In this document: piece by piece, positions 40,499 through 49,276 of the stretch
Position numbering within the stretch: the stretch's first letter is position 1
Layout of the letters: every line of letters starts with the position of its first letter
From: Siphonobacter sp. SORGH_AS_0500
GTDB lineage: Bacteria > Bacteroidota > Bacteroidia > Cytophagales > Spirosomataceae
DNA length: 64,000 bases
NCBI RefSeq assembly: GCF_002838835.1
Contig: NZ_NHPP01000001.1
Span: forward strand, 124,001-188,000
Direction of reading: 5' to 3'
Position numbers and translations under genes: made by a program
The notes under the pieces: model-generated
Databases searched by the model: none
Seen by the model: the letters and a program-made list of their open reading frames with translations, nothing else
Told to the model about the DNA's origin: nothing

Positions 40499-42510
40499 AT
40501 GCAAGTAAAATCGGAATTTCAAATGCCTGATTCCATGGCAGCTGGCCCATCCTATAGTCAATCATTAACTTCCTATACCCGCCGACCCACCACACAGGTT
40601 CGCGTGGGAGATCTCTGGATGGGCTCTGATTACCCCATTCGTGTTCAGTCCATGACTACTGTAGACACGATGGATACCCTGGGTTCGGTGGAACAATCCA
40701 TCCGCATGATTGAAGCCGGGTGTGAACTCGTGCGTATTACCGCTCCGAGTGTGAAAGAAGCTCAGAATTTAGATAATATTCGAAAAGAACTGAATCGTCG
40801 GGGTTACCATACTCCGATTTGTGCGGATATTCACTTTACCCCCAACGCTGCCGAGTTAGCTGCTCGTCTCGTTGAAAAAGTGCGGATTAACCCCGGTAAC
40901 TACGCCGATAAAAAGCGTTTCGAAATCATTGATTATACCGAACAGGCGTATCAGGATGAAATTCAGCGGATTCGCGATAAATTCATACCCCTGGTTCGGA
41001 TTTGTAAGGAATACGGCACCGCCATGCGAATTGGAACCAACCATGGTTCTTTATCCGACCGGATTATGAGTCGTTACGGCGACACCCCGGTAGGATGGTA
41101 GAGTCGGCTCTGGAATTCTTACGGATTTGTGAAGATGAGAACTTTACGAATATCGTTATCTCCATGAAGTCTTCCAATCCTCAAGTAATGGTCGAGGCAT
41201 ATCGCTTGTTATCCAAAAAGTTACAGGAGGAAAAACTCAACCCTTACCCACTACACTTAGGGGTAACTGAAGCAGGGGAAGGCGAAGACGGGCGTACCAA
41301 ATCGGCCATGGGCATCGGTACGCTTCTCGAAGATGGTCTGGGAGATACCGTTCGGGTAAGCTTAACGGAAGATCCTGAATTTGAAATTCCCGTGGCTCGT
41401 ACGCTGGTTGATCGTTATAACAACCGCAGCGAAACCGCTTCCTTCATCGAACCGATTGACGTATTACCCATCGATCCTTATAGTTACTCGCGTCGGATAA
41501 CGGCTGAAGTTGAAAACTTTGGCGGGAAAAATGTACCCCGGGTAATTGCCGATTATTCTCAAATCGACATCAGCGAACCCGCTGATTTACAACCCATCGG
41601 GCATTTCTATTTACCTGCTACCGATAAATGGGCGATGAACGACCTCGGAGCCGATTATATCTATTCCGGTGCCCGGCCCGTTCCTTTCATGTTACCCAAT
41701 GGCCTGAAAGAAATCATTGATTATACAACCTGGAATACCCTCAAGGATCAGAGTCGAACTTATCCTCTACTAACTAAAGAGGAATACCTCATTACTATTC
41801 TGAATGGCAGCGTTTTACAGGCTACTCATTTTATAAAACTACAAATCAGCGATTGCGAAGGAGATATTCTGAATTACTTACAGGAAGATCCTTACGCCAT
41901 TCTGGTTATTGAAACGAAGAATACGCACGCGATGGCCGAGCTTCGTCGTTTGTTCTTCAAATTAGCCCAACATCGCATTCATTTGCCCGTAGTAACCCAG
42001 TGGACGCAACACAGTGATTCCGTAGATCAAACTACGCTTTACGCGGCCACGGATTGTGGGGGTTTACTGGTAGATGGCTTAGGCGATGGCTTGTTAATAA
42101 AACAGACTGATTCGGCTGATCACCACAAAAACAACGCTAAATTTTTAAACTCACTGGCGTTTGGGATTTTGCAGGCGGCCCGTACCCGGATGAGCAAAAC
42201 GGAGTATATCTCCTGCCCGTCTTGTGGACGTACGCTATTCGATTTACAGGACACTACGGCTCGAATTCGACAAAGAACAGACCACCTCAAGGGAATTAAA
42301 ATCGGGATTATGGGTTGTATAGTTAACGGCCCCGGTGAAATGGCTGACGCAGATTACGGTTATGTAGGTATGGGCGTAAACAAGATTGCTCTTTATCGCG
42401 GTCAGGAAGTAGTCAAACGCTCCGTCCCTGCCGACCGGGCACTCGACGAACTTATCGAACTTATGCGTGAAGACGGCGTCTGGAAAGAACCCGAAGCCGT
42501 TTTAGAGTAA
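40499..42510 (+). pseudogene. ispG: 4-hydroxy-3-methylbut-2-enyl diphosphate synthase IspG, frameshifted near 41095
   Basis: IspG (GcpE) performs the penultimate step of the MEP isoprenoid pathway with a 4Fe-4S cluster. The first frame reads TQVRVGDLWMGSDYPIRVQSMT and HGSLSDRIMSRYGDTPVG, then stops. The other frame continues MVESALEFLRICED to the end. Inserting one A (GGATGG to GGAATGG) gives GDTPVGMVES and a 670-residue protein, the long type with a central insert that is usual in Bacteroidota. C-terminal cluster motifs are SCPSCGRTLFDL and GCIVNGPGEMADADYG. The gene is probably essential, so a sequencing error is the best explanation. Confidence 0.9.
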
Positions 42511-42593
42511 ATTAAAGTAGTTTGAGGTAGCTAGTATTCTATCATTCAGAATTCTAACTCAAAACTACAAACTCAAAACACCAAACGAATTTC

Positions 42594-42785
42594 ATGGAAA
42601 ATCGCATTAAAAAACAATTTCAACTGGGCGAAGCCTTTCGTTATTTTTTTCGCGTTTTCGGAAAAAAAGACCCCTCTCGTCCCGATAGCTTCAATTTAAG
42701 ACTCATGCACGGCATCAACAAGATCAGCATTGTGATGTTCCTGTTTTGTTTGATTGTGATGATTGTACGGGCTTTTACTCGTTAA
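42594..42785 (+). CDS. small DUF6728-like membrane protein
   Basis: The 63-residue protein has an amphipathic N-terminus (FQLGEAFRYFFRVFGKKDPSRP), then NLRLMHGINKISIVMFLFCLIVMIV with one membrane helix. This FGYFF...KKDP..RP...MHGINKISI pattern is typical of a short conserved Bacteroidota family I recall as DUF6728. Function unknown. It leads a three-gene run with the MmcQ/YjbR and TPR genes, with spacings of 15 and 4 bases. Confidence 0.72.
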   Translation: MENRIKKQFQLGEAFRYFFRVFGKKDPSRPDSFNLRLMHGINKISIVMFLFCLIVMIVRAFTR

Positions 42786-42800
42786 TAAAAATTCATCCCC

Positions 42801-43163
42801 GTGAATTTAGAATTGTTCCGTGAGCATTGCCTGCGTATGCAGGGCGTTACCGAAGAAACCCCTTTCGGGCCTGACACCTTGGTTTATAAGGTAATGGGAA
42901 AGGTTTTTGCCCTAACCCCATTGGATACCGAATCATTCTCCTGTAACCTCAAATGCGATCCCGAAAGGGCATTGGAGTTACGGGAGCAATATGACTGGAT
43001 TCAGCCGGGGTATCACATGAATAAAAAACACTGGAATACCGTTACGAGTCCTGTGGGAAGTTCAGATACGCTCATTAAGGAATTAACCAACCATTCCTAC
43101 GACTTGGTGAAATCCAGTTTACCCAGAAAATTACAGGCTGAACTAGCTCAGCTTCCCAATTGA
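42801..43163 (+). CDS. MmcQ/YjbR family DNA-binding-like protein
   Basis: The 120-residue protein begins at GTG and reads NLELFREHCLRMQGVTEETPFG. It continues VYKVMGKVFALTPLD, LKCDPERALELREQYDWIQPGYHMNKKHWNTV and a final helical segment. This is the YjbR fold (a two-layer alpha/beta structure), which is often called DNA-binding though the function is unproven. It sits in a compact run with the TPR gene four bases downstream. Confidence 0.85.
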   Translation: MNLELFREHCLRMQGVTEETPFGPDTLVYKVMGKVFALTPLDTESFSCNLKCDPERALELREQYDWIQPGYHMNKKHWNTVTSPVGSSDTLIKELTNHSYDLVKSSLPRKLQAELAQLPN

Positions 43164-43167
43164 AACT

Positions 43168-43719
43168 ATGGAAACGATTGCCCTGATCCTGTTATTCATT
43201 CCCTACGTGATTATTCGGTATTTCACGGAAGATCATGACACGCCCGCCGATAAGGACCGGAAGCGTTTCAGTGAGGGTATTGATCTGGTAAAGAACAAGC
43301 AATACGAAGAAGCTCACGCCTACTTCTTTTTGCTGGTAGATCGTTATCCTAAATCAGCCATTGCTTACCTCTACCGGGGCATTTGTAATTATTACCTCGG
43401 CAACTATTACTCGGCCCTGTACGACTTCACTCATTCCGCTTCTTTCGATAATACCCAGTGGGAATGTTTCCTTTACAAAGGACTTTCGCATTTAGAACTC
43501 GGCGAATCAGATCAGGCCTTTCTGGAACTGGATAAGGCCGTTTGGCACTCGCGTTCAGAAAATCCGAATGTGCTCCGTTTTCGGGGCGAAGCCCGTTACC
43601 GCCTCCAGCAAATGGACGCTGCTCGTCGCGACTGGGAGCAGGCCGCTCAGTTGGGAGATGAAAACGCCGCCCATTACCTGCAATTGCATTTTGGTTCGCC
43701 TACGCGACTGAAGAAATAA
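43168..43719 (+). CDS. tetratricopeptide-repeat membrane-anchored protein
   Basis: The 183-residue protein has a short N-terminal hydrophobic segment (TIALILLFIPYVIIRYF) and then about four TPR-like helix pairs. Examples are RFSEGIDLVKNKQYEEAHAYFFLLV, AYLYRGICNYYLGNYYSALYDFT and FLYKGLSHLELGESDQAFLEL. TPRs mediate protein contacts. The partner and role are unknown. It closes the three-gene run that begins with the DUF6728-like gene. Confidence 0.8.
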   Translation: METIALILLFIPYVIIRYFTEDHDTPADKDRKRFSEGIDLVKNKQYEEAHAYFFLLVDRYPKSAIAYLYRGICNYYLGNYYSALYDFTHSASFDNTQWECFLYKGLSHLELGESDQAFLELDKAVWHSRSENPNVLRFRGEARYRLQQMDAARRDWEQAAQLGDENAAHYLQLHFGSPTRLKK

Positions 43720-43809
43720 CCCGGGTCGGGCCGATCTTCATTTATTTTGAAACTTTTTTGAGGGATAGAGTGAATTTGTCAGGTCTTGACAGAAAAGAAC
43801 GCTATTCGT

Positions 43810-45234
43810 ATGAACGCCACATTACTCTCTGTTAAGCCGTTCCTGAGCGAAGATTTCCTCCTCCAAACTGAAACCGCTCGTGTACTGTATCATGATTATG
43901 CACGAGAAATGCCCATAATCGATTACCATTGCCATCTTCCTCCCGATCAGATTGCTGCGGATAAAAGCTTTGCAAATTTGACCCAGATCTGGCTTTATGG
44001 CGATCATTATAAGTGGCGTGCCATGCGGACGAATGGGGTGGCAGAACGCTATTGCACCGGGGACGCAACCGATTTCGAAAAGTTCCAGAAATGGGCCGAA
44101 ACGGTTCCTTATACCATGAGAAATCCTTTATATCACTGGACTCACCTGGAGTTACAGCGATATTTTGGCATTGATCGCGTTCTGAATGGCCAATCGGCTA
44201 AAGAGATTTATGAGGAAGCTACGGCTTTGTTGAATACGCCGGATTACACGGTGCGGAACCTACTTCGCCGGATGAACGTCGAGACGGTTTGTACAACGGA
44301 TGATCCATCGGACGATCTGAAATTTCACCAGCAATTGGCGAATGAAGGTTTTGACATCAAAGTGTTACCGACCTTCCGTCCCGATAAGGCTATGCTTTCG
44401 ATTGATGATCCGTTGGATTTTAATGCTTACGTCGACAAAATCGAAGGCGTTTCCAATAGTTCAATCAGTACGTACGACGATTACGTAGCGGCTCTCCGCC
44501 AGCGTCACGACTTTTTCGCTTCTTTGGGTGGTCGCTTGTCTGACCACGGCCTGGAGCACATGTACACCGCTGAGTATACAGAATCCGAAATTCGTACGAT
44601 TTTTGCTAAAGCCCGCAGCGGACAGTTACCCTCCGTGGAAGAACGTCTGAAGTTCAAATCTGCCATGTTGCTCGAATTTGCCATCATGGACTGGGAAAAG
44701 GGCTGGACGCAACAGTATCACCTCGGTGCTTTGCGGAATAACAATGCCCGGCTGCTTCGTCAGTTGGGTCCTGATACGGGTTGGGATTCCATCGGAGACT
44801 TTGGGCAGGCTCGTCCGTTAAGCACCTTCTTGGGCATGCTGGATAACGACGATAAACTGGCCAAGACCATTCTTTATAACCTCAATCCAGCCGATAACGA
44901 AGTGTTTGCGACGATGATCGGTAATTTCAACGACGGCAGCACACCCGGCAAGATTCAGTGGGGTTCGGGCTGGTGGTTTCTGGATCAAAAGGACGGCATG
45001 GAGAAGCAGATCAACGCTCTGTCTAACATGGGCTTGCTGAGTCGCTTCTTAGGAATGCTAACGGACTCCCGCAGTTTCCTATCCTACCCTCGTCACGAGT
45101 ATTTCCGTCGTATTCTTTGTAATATGATTGGAAATGACGTTGAAAACGGGGAGTTACCCGCCGACACCGAATGGCTCGGCCAGATGGTTCAGAACATTTG
45201 TTACAACAATGCGAAAGAGTACTTCAAGTTTTAA
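43810..45234 (+). CDS. uxaC: glucuronate isomerase
   Basis: The 474-residue enzyme interconverts D-glucuronate and D-fructuronate (or galacturonate and tagaturonate). The amidohydrolase-like start is MPIIDYHCHLPPDQIAADKSF. Later blocks are VCTTDDPSDDLKFHQQL, then HMYTAEYTESEIR, and RHEYFRRILCNMIGNDVENGE near the end. The length is normal. I use the ATG at 43810; an in-frame TTG lies eight codons upstream. The other uronate genes (uxuA, kdgK) are not nearby. Confidence 0.93.
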   Translation: MNATLLSVKPFLSEDFLLQTETARVLYHDYAREMPIIDYHCHLPPDQIAADKSFANLTQIWLYGDHYKWRAMRTNGVAERYCTGDATDFEKFQKWAETVPYTMRNPLYHWTHLELQRYFGIDRVLNGQSAKEIYEEATALLNTPDYTVRNLLRRMNVETVCTTDDPSDDLKFHQQLANEGFDIKVLPTFRPDKAMLSIDDPLDFNAYVDKIEGVSNSSISTYDDYVAALRQRHDFFASLGGRLSDHGLEHMYTAEYTESEIRTIFAKARSGQLPSVEERLKFKSAMLLEFAIMDWEKGWTQQYHLGALRNNNARLLRQLGPDTGWDSIGDFGQARPLSTFLGMLDNDDKLAKTILYNLNPADNEVFATMIGNFNDGSTPGKIQWGSGWWFLDQKDGMEKQINALSNMGLLSRFLGMLTDSRSFLSYPRHEYFRRILCNMIGNDVENGELPADTEWLGQMVQNICYNNAKEYFKF

Positions 45235-45250
45235 TTGAGAAAGAGAGTAC

Positions 45251-45286
45251 ATAACAAACGCCGCAGTGACGGGCCGTTTGTGTTAT
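45251..45286. terminator. imperfect hairpin between uxaC and the thioredoxin-fold gene
   Basis: An ATAACAAACG arm pairs with CGTTTGTGTTAT with a bulge, in the spacer between two convergent genes. It overlaps the last codons of the minus gene. No strong T-run. Confidence 0.45.
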
Positions 45287-46302
45287 CTTCTACCCCGGCT
45301 TAACAGCATAGTTGCTTTCTGTACTACCTGTGGGTTCTGTGACTTACCTTTTAAGTAATTTCCCAAATACGTAAACTCATCGGGTCCCGGACTTCCTAAC
45401 TTCTCGTACTGATTGACCCGGTCAATGACCTGAGCCCATTGCTGGGTTTTGATCAAGGCATTCAGTTCAGGAATCAGTGTTCGATTTTCGATTGATTTTC
45501 TGTCAAATCCCAGCGTATTTAAGTAAGACCCTAATTTCTGAATTCGTGCGGGACTCATAGTAGCCGCCCGGCTGGAGTATAGCGTCGTCATGACAATGTA
45601 CTCACCGATCTTCTTTAAATCTTCGGCGGGAAATTTCGACTTATACAAGGCCAAATGGGTCATGAAGTAATCAAACAAGGGATTTTCAGCATCGAGTAAT
45701 ACCTTCTGGATAACCGTAAACGCGGCTTTCGACGTATACTCAGCAGGCTTGAGTGCTTTCGTATAAGCCTGCATGGTCTGAATGTTACTCACCGTATCTT
45801 TCATAATACGGCTAAAATACCCGTAGTCTGCCAGAAAACTGGGATTACGTTCTCCCTGCCGAAAACGATTCTGATAATTTTGAGCCCGTTGTTTGGGGTC
45901 TGCCACCTTACTAGCCAGAGCGACTAAGGGTTGTACTGCATTTTCAGTACTTTGAGCGTGAATGAGCTTCACGTTCGAATCAAAAAACAGAAATAAAGGT
46001 AAGGACGGAACAAACAGGTTTTGCTTCGCCAGAAAAGCCTGAGCCTCGGGCGTATTAACGTCCAGCTTATAACTCACAAACCGATCATTAAATGCTTTCC
46101 CTACGGAAGCATTCTTAAAGGTCGGAATAAAACTCTCGCAGATGTGACACGTAGGCGAATACACTTCCAGGAAAACTAATTTTCCCTTTGTCTTCGCCTG
46201 GGTGAAAGGCGTTCGAAGATTACCCGGAATAAAGTTAACGCCTTGCCCGAAGGCATAAGTACTGGTAATAAGAAAGGCTAAAACCCAACTGAGTTTCCGC
46301 AT
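45283..46302 (-). CDS. secreted thioredoxin-fold protein
   Basis: The 339-residue protein has a signal peptide (MRKLSWVLAFLITSTYAFG). A thioredoxin domain at about 28-130 has GKLVFLEVYSPTCHICESFIPTF, with redox-active CHIC, and FVPSLPLFLFFDSN, with cis-Pro context. A helical C-terminal half of about 200 residues has no motif I recognise. The periplasmic location suggests a disulphide reductase or isomerase role. The partner is unknown. Confidence 0.82.
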   Translation of the reverse strand: MRKLSWVLAFLITSTYAFGQGVNFIPGNLRTPFTQAKTKGKLVFLEVYSPTCHICESFIPTFKNASVGKAFNDRFVSYKLDVNTPEAQAFLAKQNLFVPSLPLFLFFDSNVKLIHAQSTENAVQPLVALASKVADPKQRAQNYQNRFRQGERNPSFLADYGYFSRIMKDTVSNIQTMQAYTKALKPAEYTSKAAFTVIQKVLLDAENPLFDYFMTHLALYKSKFPAEDLKKIGEYIVMTTLYSSRAATMSPARIQKLGSYLNTLGFDRKSIENRTLIPELNALIKTQQWAQVIDRVNQYEKLGSPGPDEFTYLGNYLKGKSQNPQVVQKATMLLSRGRR

Positions 46303-46316
46303 AAAGATTGGAAAAT

Positions 46317-46389
46317 TTGATCGTTTGAAGTTTGAGAAATGAAGTTAACGCTTCCATCGCTAAAGCGAAATTTATCAAACGATCAAACT
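46317..46389. repeat. TTTGA/TCAAA inverted repeat between thioredoxin and gldC genes
   Basis: TTTGATCGTTTGA on the left pairs with TCAAACGATCAAA on the right across a 45-base loop. It is one of the TTTGA/TCAAA family. Confidence 0.6.
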
Positions 46390-46442
46390 ACCTATTATAA
46401 ATTATTTACCGCCATTTCGCTGTAACTCTTCGAGTTCAGCCT

Positions 46443-46757
46443 TTAGGTACGGCTCAGAATTTTGCAAACGTCATGAATTTGCTCGGCCATTTTCTTATCG
46501 CCTGTGGCTGATATAATAGAATCCGCCACACCTGACATGATTTCAATGTAAAATTGCTTCATGTCGCCTACTTCCATGTCTTTCGTCCATAAATCAAGCT
46601 TCATCGTTGCCCGGTGGTAACGATCCCAGGTGGCAATAGAAACGGCCTGCGTGTCATTCAGCCCTTCGTTTGGGTTGTCTGAAGCATCCCAGTAAATTTT
46701 GTTGGGAACGTTATTCTCGTCTAATTCAACGTCAAAATGGATTTCTGCTTTTTTCAT
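46443..46757 (-). CDS. gldC: gliding motility protein GldC, C-terminus probably frameshifted
   Basis: The 104-residue frame begins MKKAEIHFDVELDENNVPNKIYW. It continues GLNDTQAVSIATWDRYHRATMKLDLWTKDMEVGDMKQFYIEI, the conserved core of GldC, a cytoplasmic protein of Bacteroidota gliding and T9SS function. The last codons (CKILSRT) do not fit. Adding one A to the A4 run (46460-46463 on the plus strand) gives CKNSEPYLKAELEELQRNGGK, ending at 46402-46404. That is a better charged GldC-type tail. The true gene is therefore likely 46402-46757 and 118 residues long. Confidence 0.86.
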   Translation of the reverse strand: MKKAEIHFDVELDENNVPNKIYWDASDNPNEGLNDTQAVSIATWDRYHRATMKLDLWTKDMEVGDMKQFYIEIMSGVADSIISATGDKKMAEQIHDVCKILSRT

Positions 46758-46902
46758 AAATGAATGGCATGCGTGCCCGTTTCAAAAAATTTAATCAGGT
46801 TAGTAAAGGGCAAAAGCCTTCGATAAGTTCCTTCCTTATCGTTGTTTGTTAGTTGTTGAAAGTTGTTGGTTCTGTTTGTAGAGATTAGTTACTATTTCTC
46901 TA

Positions 46903-46977
46903 CCGCTGTCAGCTTTTTGCTGGCAACAACCAGTCAAGTATCAGGGAAGGTACTGCCAGCAAAAAAGCTGGCAGCGG
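46903..46977. repeat. intergenic inverted repeat
   Basis: The left arm starting CCGCTGTCAGC (46903-46925) pairs with the right arm ending GCTGGCAGCGG (46954-46977), with one substitution and one length difference, around a 28-base loop. Each arm itself contains AGC-A/T-run-GCT. It lies between gldC and the DUF4197 gene. Confidence 0.7.
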
Positions 46978-46999
46978 ATACATTATACTAAGCACCTAA

Positions 47000-47776
47000 C
47001 TACTGCTGTCCAAAAACTTTTTTCAGCAAATCAGTCACCCGGGCCTGTGGATTCTCGCGGATTTTCGCTTCCTCCTGTTCGACCAGTTTAAATAACCCAT
47101 CAATCGCTTTACGAGTGGCGTAGTCATTCAAATCAGGGTTCAATTTCTGAGGTACCAATGGCAATTTATTATAACTCGTTACGATTGTACCGTAATATTT
47201 AGTGGCCTGCGTCTTTTCAATCGAAGTCTGAATCACTGGCGAGAATTCTTTGTAAAGAGCATCAAAGGATGTACGTTTTAGATATTCCGTCGCTGCGTTT
47301 TTCTCCCCTTTCAATATATTAATGGCATCGGGAATCGTCATTTTCGTAATCGCATCCACGAAAATAGGGAATGCTTTCTTCGACGCGTCTTCAGCTCCCC
47401 GGTTCAGGGTTAATACAAACTGATCGACTTGTTTTCCTAAACCAATTCTGCGTAACGTACTTTCAGCCTTCTGAATCTCAGGGGGTAATAAAATTTTAAT
47501 CAAGGAATTTTTAAAGAAACCATCCGTCTTTGAAGCCTGATCGGAACCATTGCGAATACCTACGGTTAAAGCTTCCTTAAGACCTTTGGCAATTTCATCC
47601 GAACCTAAACCCGTTGCCGAGGAACTTTGATTCAGAATCGTTTCAGCCTTTTGAAGAATGCCGCCCCAGCCACTTTTTTTAGGAGCTGCCTGGGTAGTAT
47701 CCGTCTGAGCCTGAACTATTTGTGTAGTCAATGCTAGTACTAACAGACTACCAACCCATGTTTTTACTGATTTCAT
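47000..47776 (-). CDS. DUF4197 domain-containing protein
   Basis: From the ATG at 47774-47776 the protein has 258 residues, with a signal peptide (MKSVKTWVGSLLVLALTTQIVQA). The DUF4197 domain covers the rest: IAKGLKEALTVGIRNGSD, NSLIKILLPPEIQKAESTLRRIG, LNRGAEDASKKAFPIFVDAIT and the end ARVTDLLKKVFG. It is a helical periplasmic or outer-membrane-associated family of unknown role. An upstream start at 47812 is in frame but would give a poor signal peptide. Confidence 0.82.
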   Translation of the reverse strand: MKSVKTWVGSLLVLALTTQIVQAQTDTTQAAPKKSGWGGILQKAETILNQSSSATGLGSDEIAKGLKEALTVGIRNGSDQASKTDGFFKNSLIKILLPPEIQKAESTLRRIGLGKQVDQFVLTLNRGAEDASKKAFPIFVDAITKMTIPDAINILKGEKNAATEYLKRTSFDALYKEFSPVIQTSIEKTQATKYYGTIVTSYNKLPLVPQKLNPDLNDYATRKAIDGLFKLVEQEEAKIRENPQARVTDLLKKVFGQQ

Positions 47777-47959
47777 AAAGATTCGTGTGGTTGATGTTTT
47801 AAATTGGGTCAAGACTTTTTATGTAGTTTTGAGCTGCAAAATTAGAGCAAAATCGAAACATACCGCCAGATATTACGATTAGCTTTATGAAGCGAAGATG
47901 ATCAACGATGTTGTCATCCTCTCTCCTAGTTTCTGGTACAGACTCCTTACGTAGAAAAA

Positions 47960-49219
47960 ATGAATACCATTACTGCTGAAATTATTACGATTGGAGACGA
48001 GATTTTGTTTGGACAAATCACGGATACCAACACCCAATGGATCGGAGCTGAGTTATCAGCCATTGGCGTTCGAACCATTCGAAAAAGCTCCGTGGGCGAT
48101 AATAAGTCTGAAATCTTACGCATTCTGGCCGAGGCCGAACAACGAGCGGACATCGTTATTATCACGGGCGGACTCGGTCCCACCAAAGACGACATCACGA
48201 AAACAACCCTTTGCGAATATTTTGGAACCAGTCTGGCTATCCATGAAGAGGCTCTGGTATTTGTTACCGAATTTTTCCGGAAAAGAGGTCGCGAGATAAC
48301 CGACATTAATAAGGGCCAAGCCGCCCTGCCCTTAAATGCGACGTACATCCCTAATACCCGCGGCACTGCTCCGGGCATGTGGTTTCAGGAGCGTAATACC
48401 ATTTTCGTTTCCTTACCTGGCGTTCCGCATGAAATGATTGGCTTAATGACGGACGAAATCATTCCCCGCCTGAAGCAATCATTCGAATTACCCGTCATTT
48501 ATCATAAAATGATCAAAACGATTGGGATTGGGGAGTCCTTTCTGGCGGAGCGAATTGAAGCCTGGGAAGACGCCCTCCCTTCGCACATCAAGCTGGCTTA
48601 TCTGCCTTCCATGAGCATGGTAAAGCTGCGACTCACCGCTACGGGAACGAACGTGGATGTTCTGGAAAAAGAAGTCCAGGAACAGGTAATAAAAGTTTTA
48701 CCTTTAATTTCGCCCTACGTTTTTGGCTACGATTCGGATGAATTTGAAGACGTCGTTGCTGAGTTACTGAAAAAATCAGGACAGAGCCTCTCAGCGGCGG
48801 AAAGCTGCACTGGAGGGTACCTTTCTCACCTGATTACCAAGGTTCCAGGATGTTCAGCATATTTTGAAGGTGGCGTGGTAAGTTACTCCAACGAAGCCAA
48901 AATGCACACGCTCGGCGTTCAAGAACAAACGCTCCTTGCTCACGGAGCAGTTTCCGAAGAAACCATTCGTGAAATGGCCGAAGGCGTTCGTAAACGTTTT
49001 CAGACTACCTTTGGACTCGCAACCAGTGGAATAGCTGGCCCTGATGGCGGCACTGCCGAAAAACCCGTGGGTACCGTCTGGATTGCTCTGGCTACGCCTC
49101 AACAAACGATTACCAAAAAGCTCACCCTCGGAGGAACCCGTGAACAGAACATTCATCAGTCGGCTATTTCCCTGCTGAATGTATTAAGAAAGGTTCTGCT
49201 CAATATTCCTTTGGATTAA
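47960..49219 (+). CDS. cinA: CinA family protein (competence/damage-inducible; pyridine nucleotide metabolism)
   Basis: The 419-residue protein has the N-terminal COG1058 MoaB-like domain (AEIITIGDEILFGQITDTNTQWI, VIITGGLGPTKDDITK). The C-terminal CinA amidase domain has SLSAAESCTGGYLSHLITKVPG and FGLATSGIAGPDGGT. Homologues act as ADP-ribose pyrophosphatase and NMN deamidase. The link to competence is historical. It lies 57 bases upstream of the E2 gene in the same direction. Length and both domains are complete. Confidence 0.92.
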   Translation: MNTITAEIITIGDEILFGQITDTNTQWIGAELSAIGVRTIRKSSVGDNKSEILRILAEAEQRADIVIITGGLGPTKDDITKTTLCEYFGTSLAIHEEALVFVTEFFRKRGREITDINKGQAALPLNATYIPNTRGTAPGMWFQERNTIFVSLPGVPHEMIGLMTDEIIPRLKQSFELPVIYHKMIKTIGIGESFLAERIEAWEDALPSHIKLAYLPSMSMVKLRLTATGTNVDVLEKEVQEQVIKVLPLISPYVFGYDSDEFEDVVAELLKKSGQSLSAAESCTGGYLSHLITKVPGCSAYFEGGVVSYSNEAKMHTLGVQEQTLLAHGAVSEETIREMAEGVRKRFQTTFGLATSGIAGPDGGTAEKPVGTVWIALATPQQTITKKLTLGGTREQNIHQSAISLLNVLRKVLLNIPLD

Positions 49220-49276
49220 TTGCTGAAATGACTTTGAATCAAGAATTCATCGTCGTTTTATAAACACAGTTTTCTT

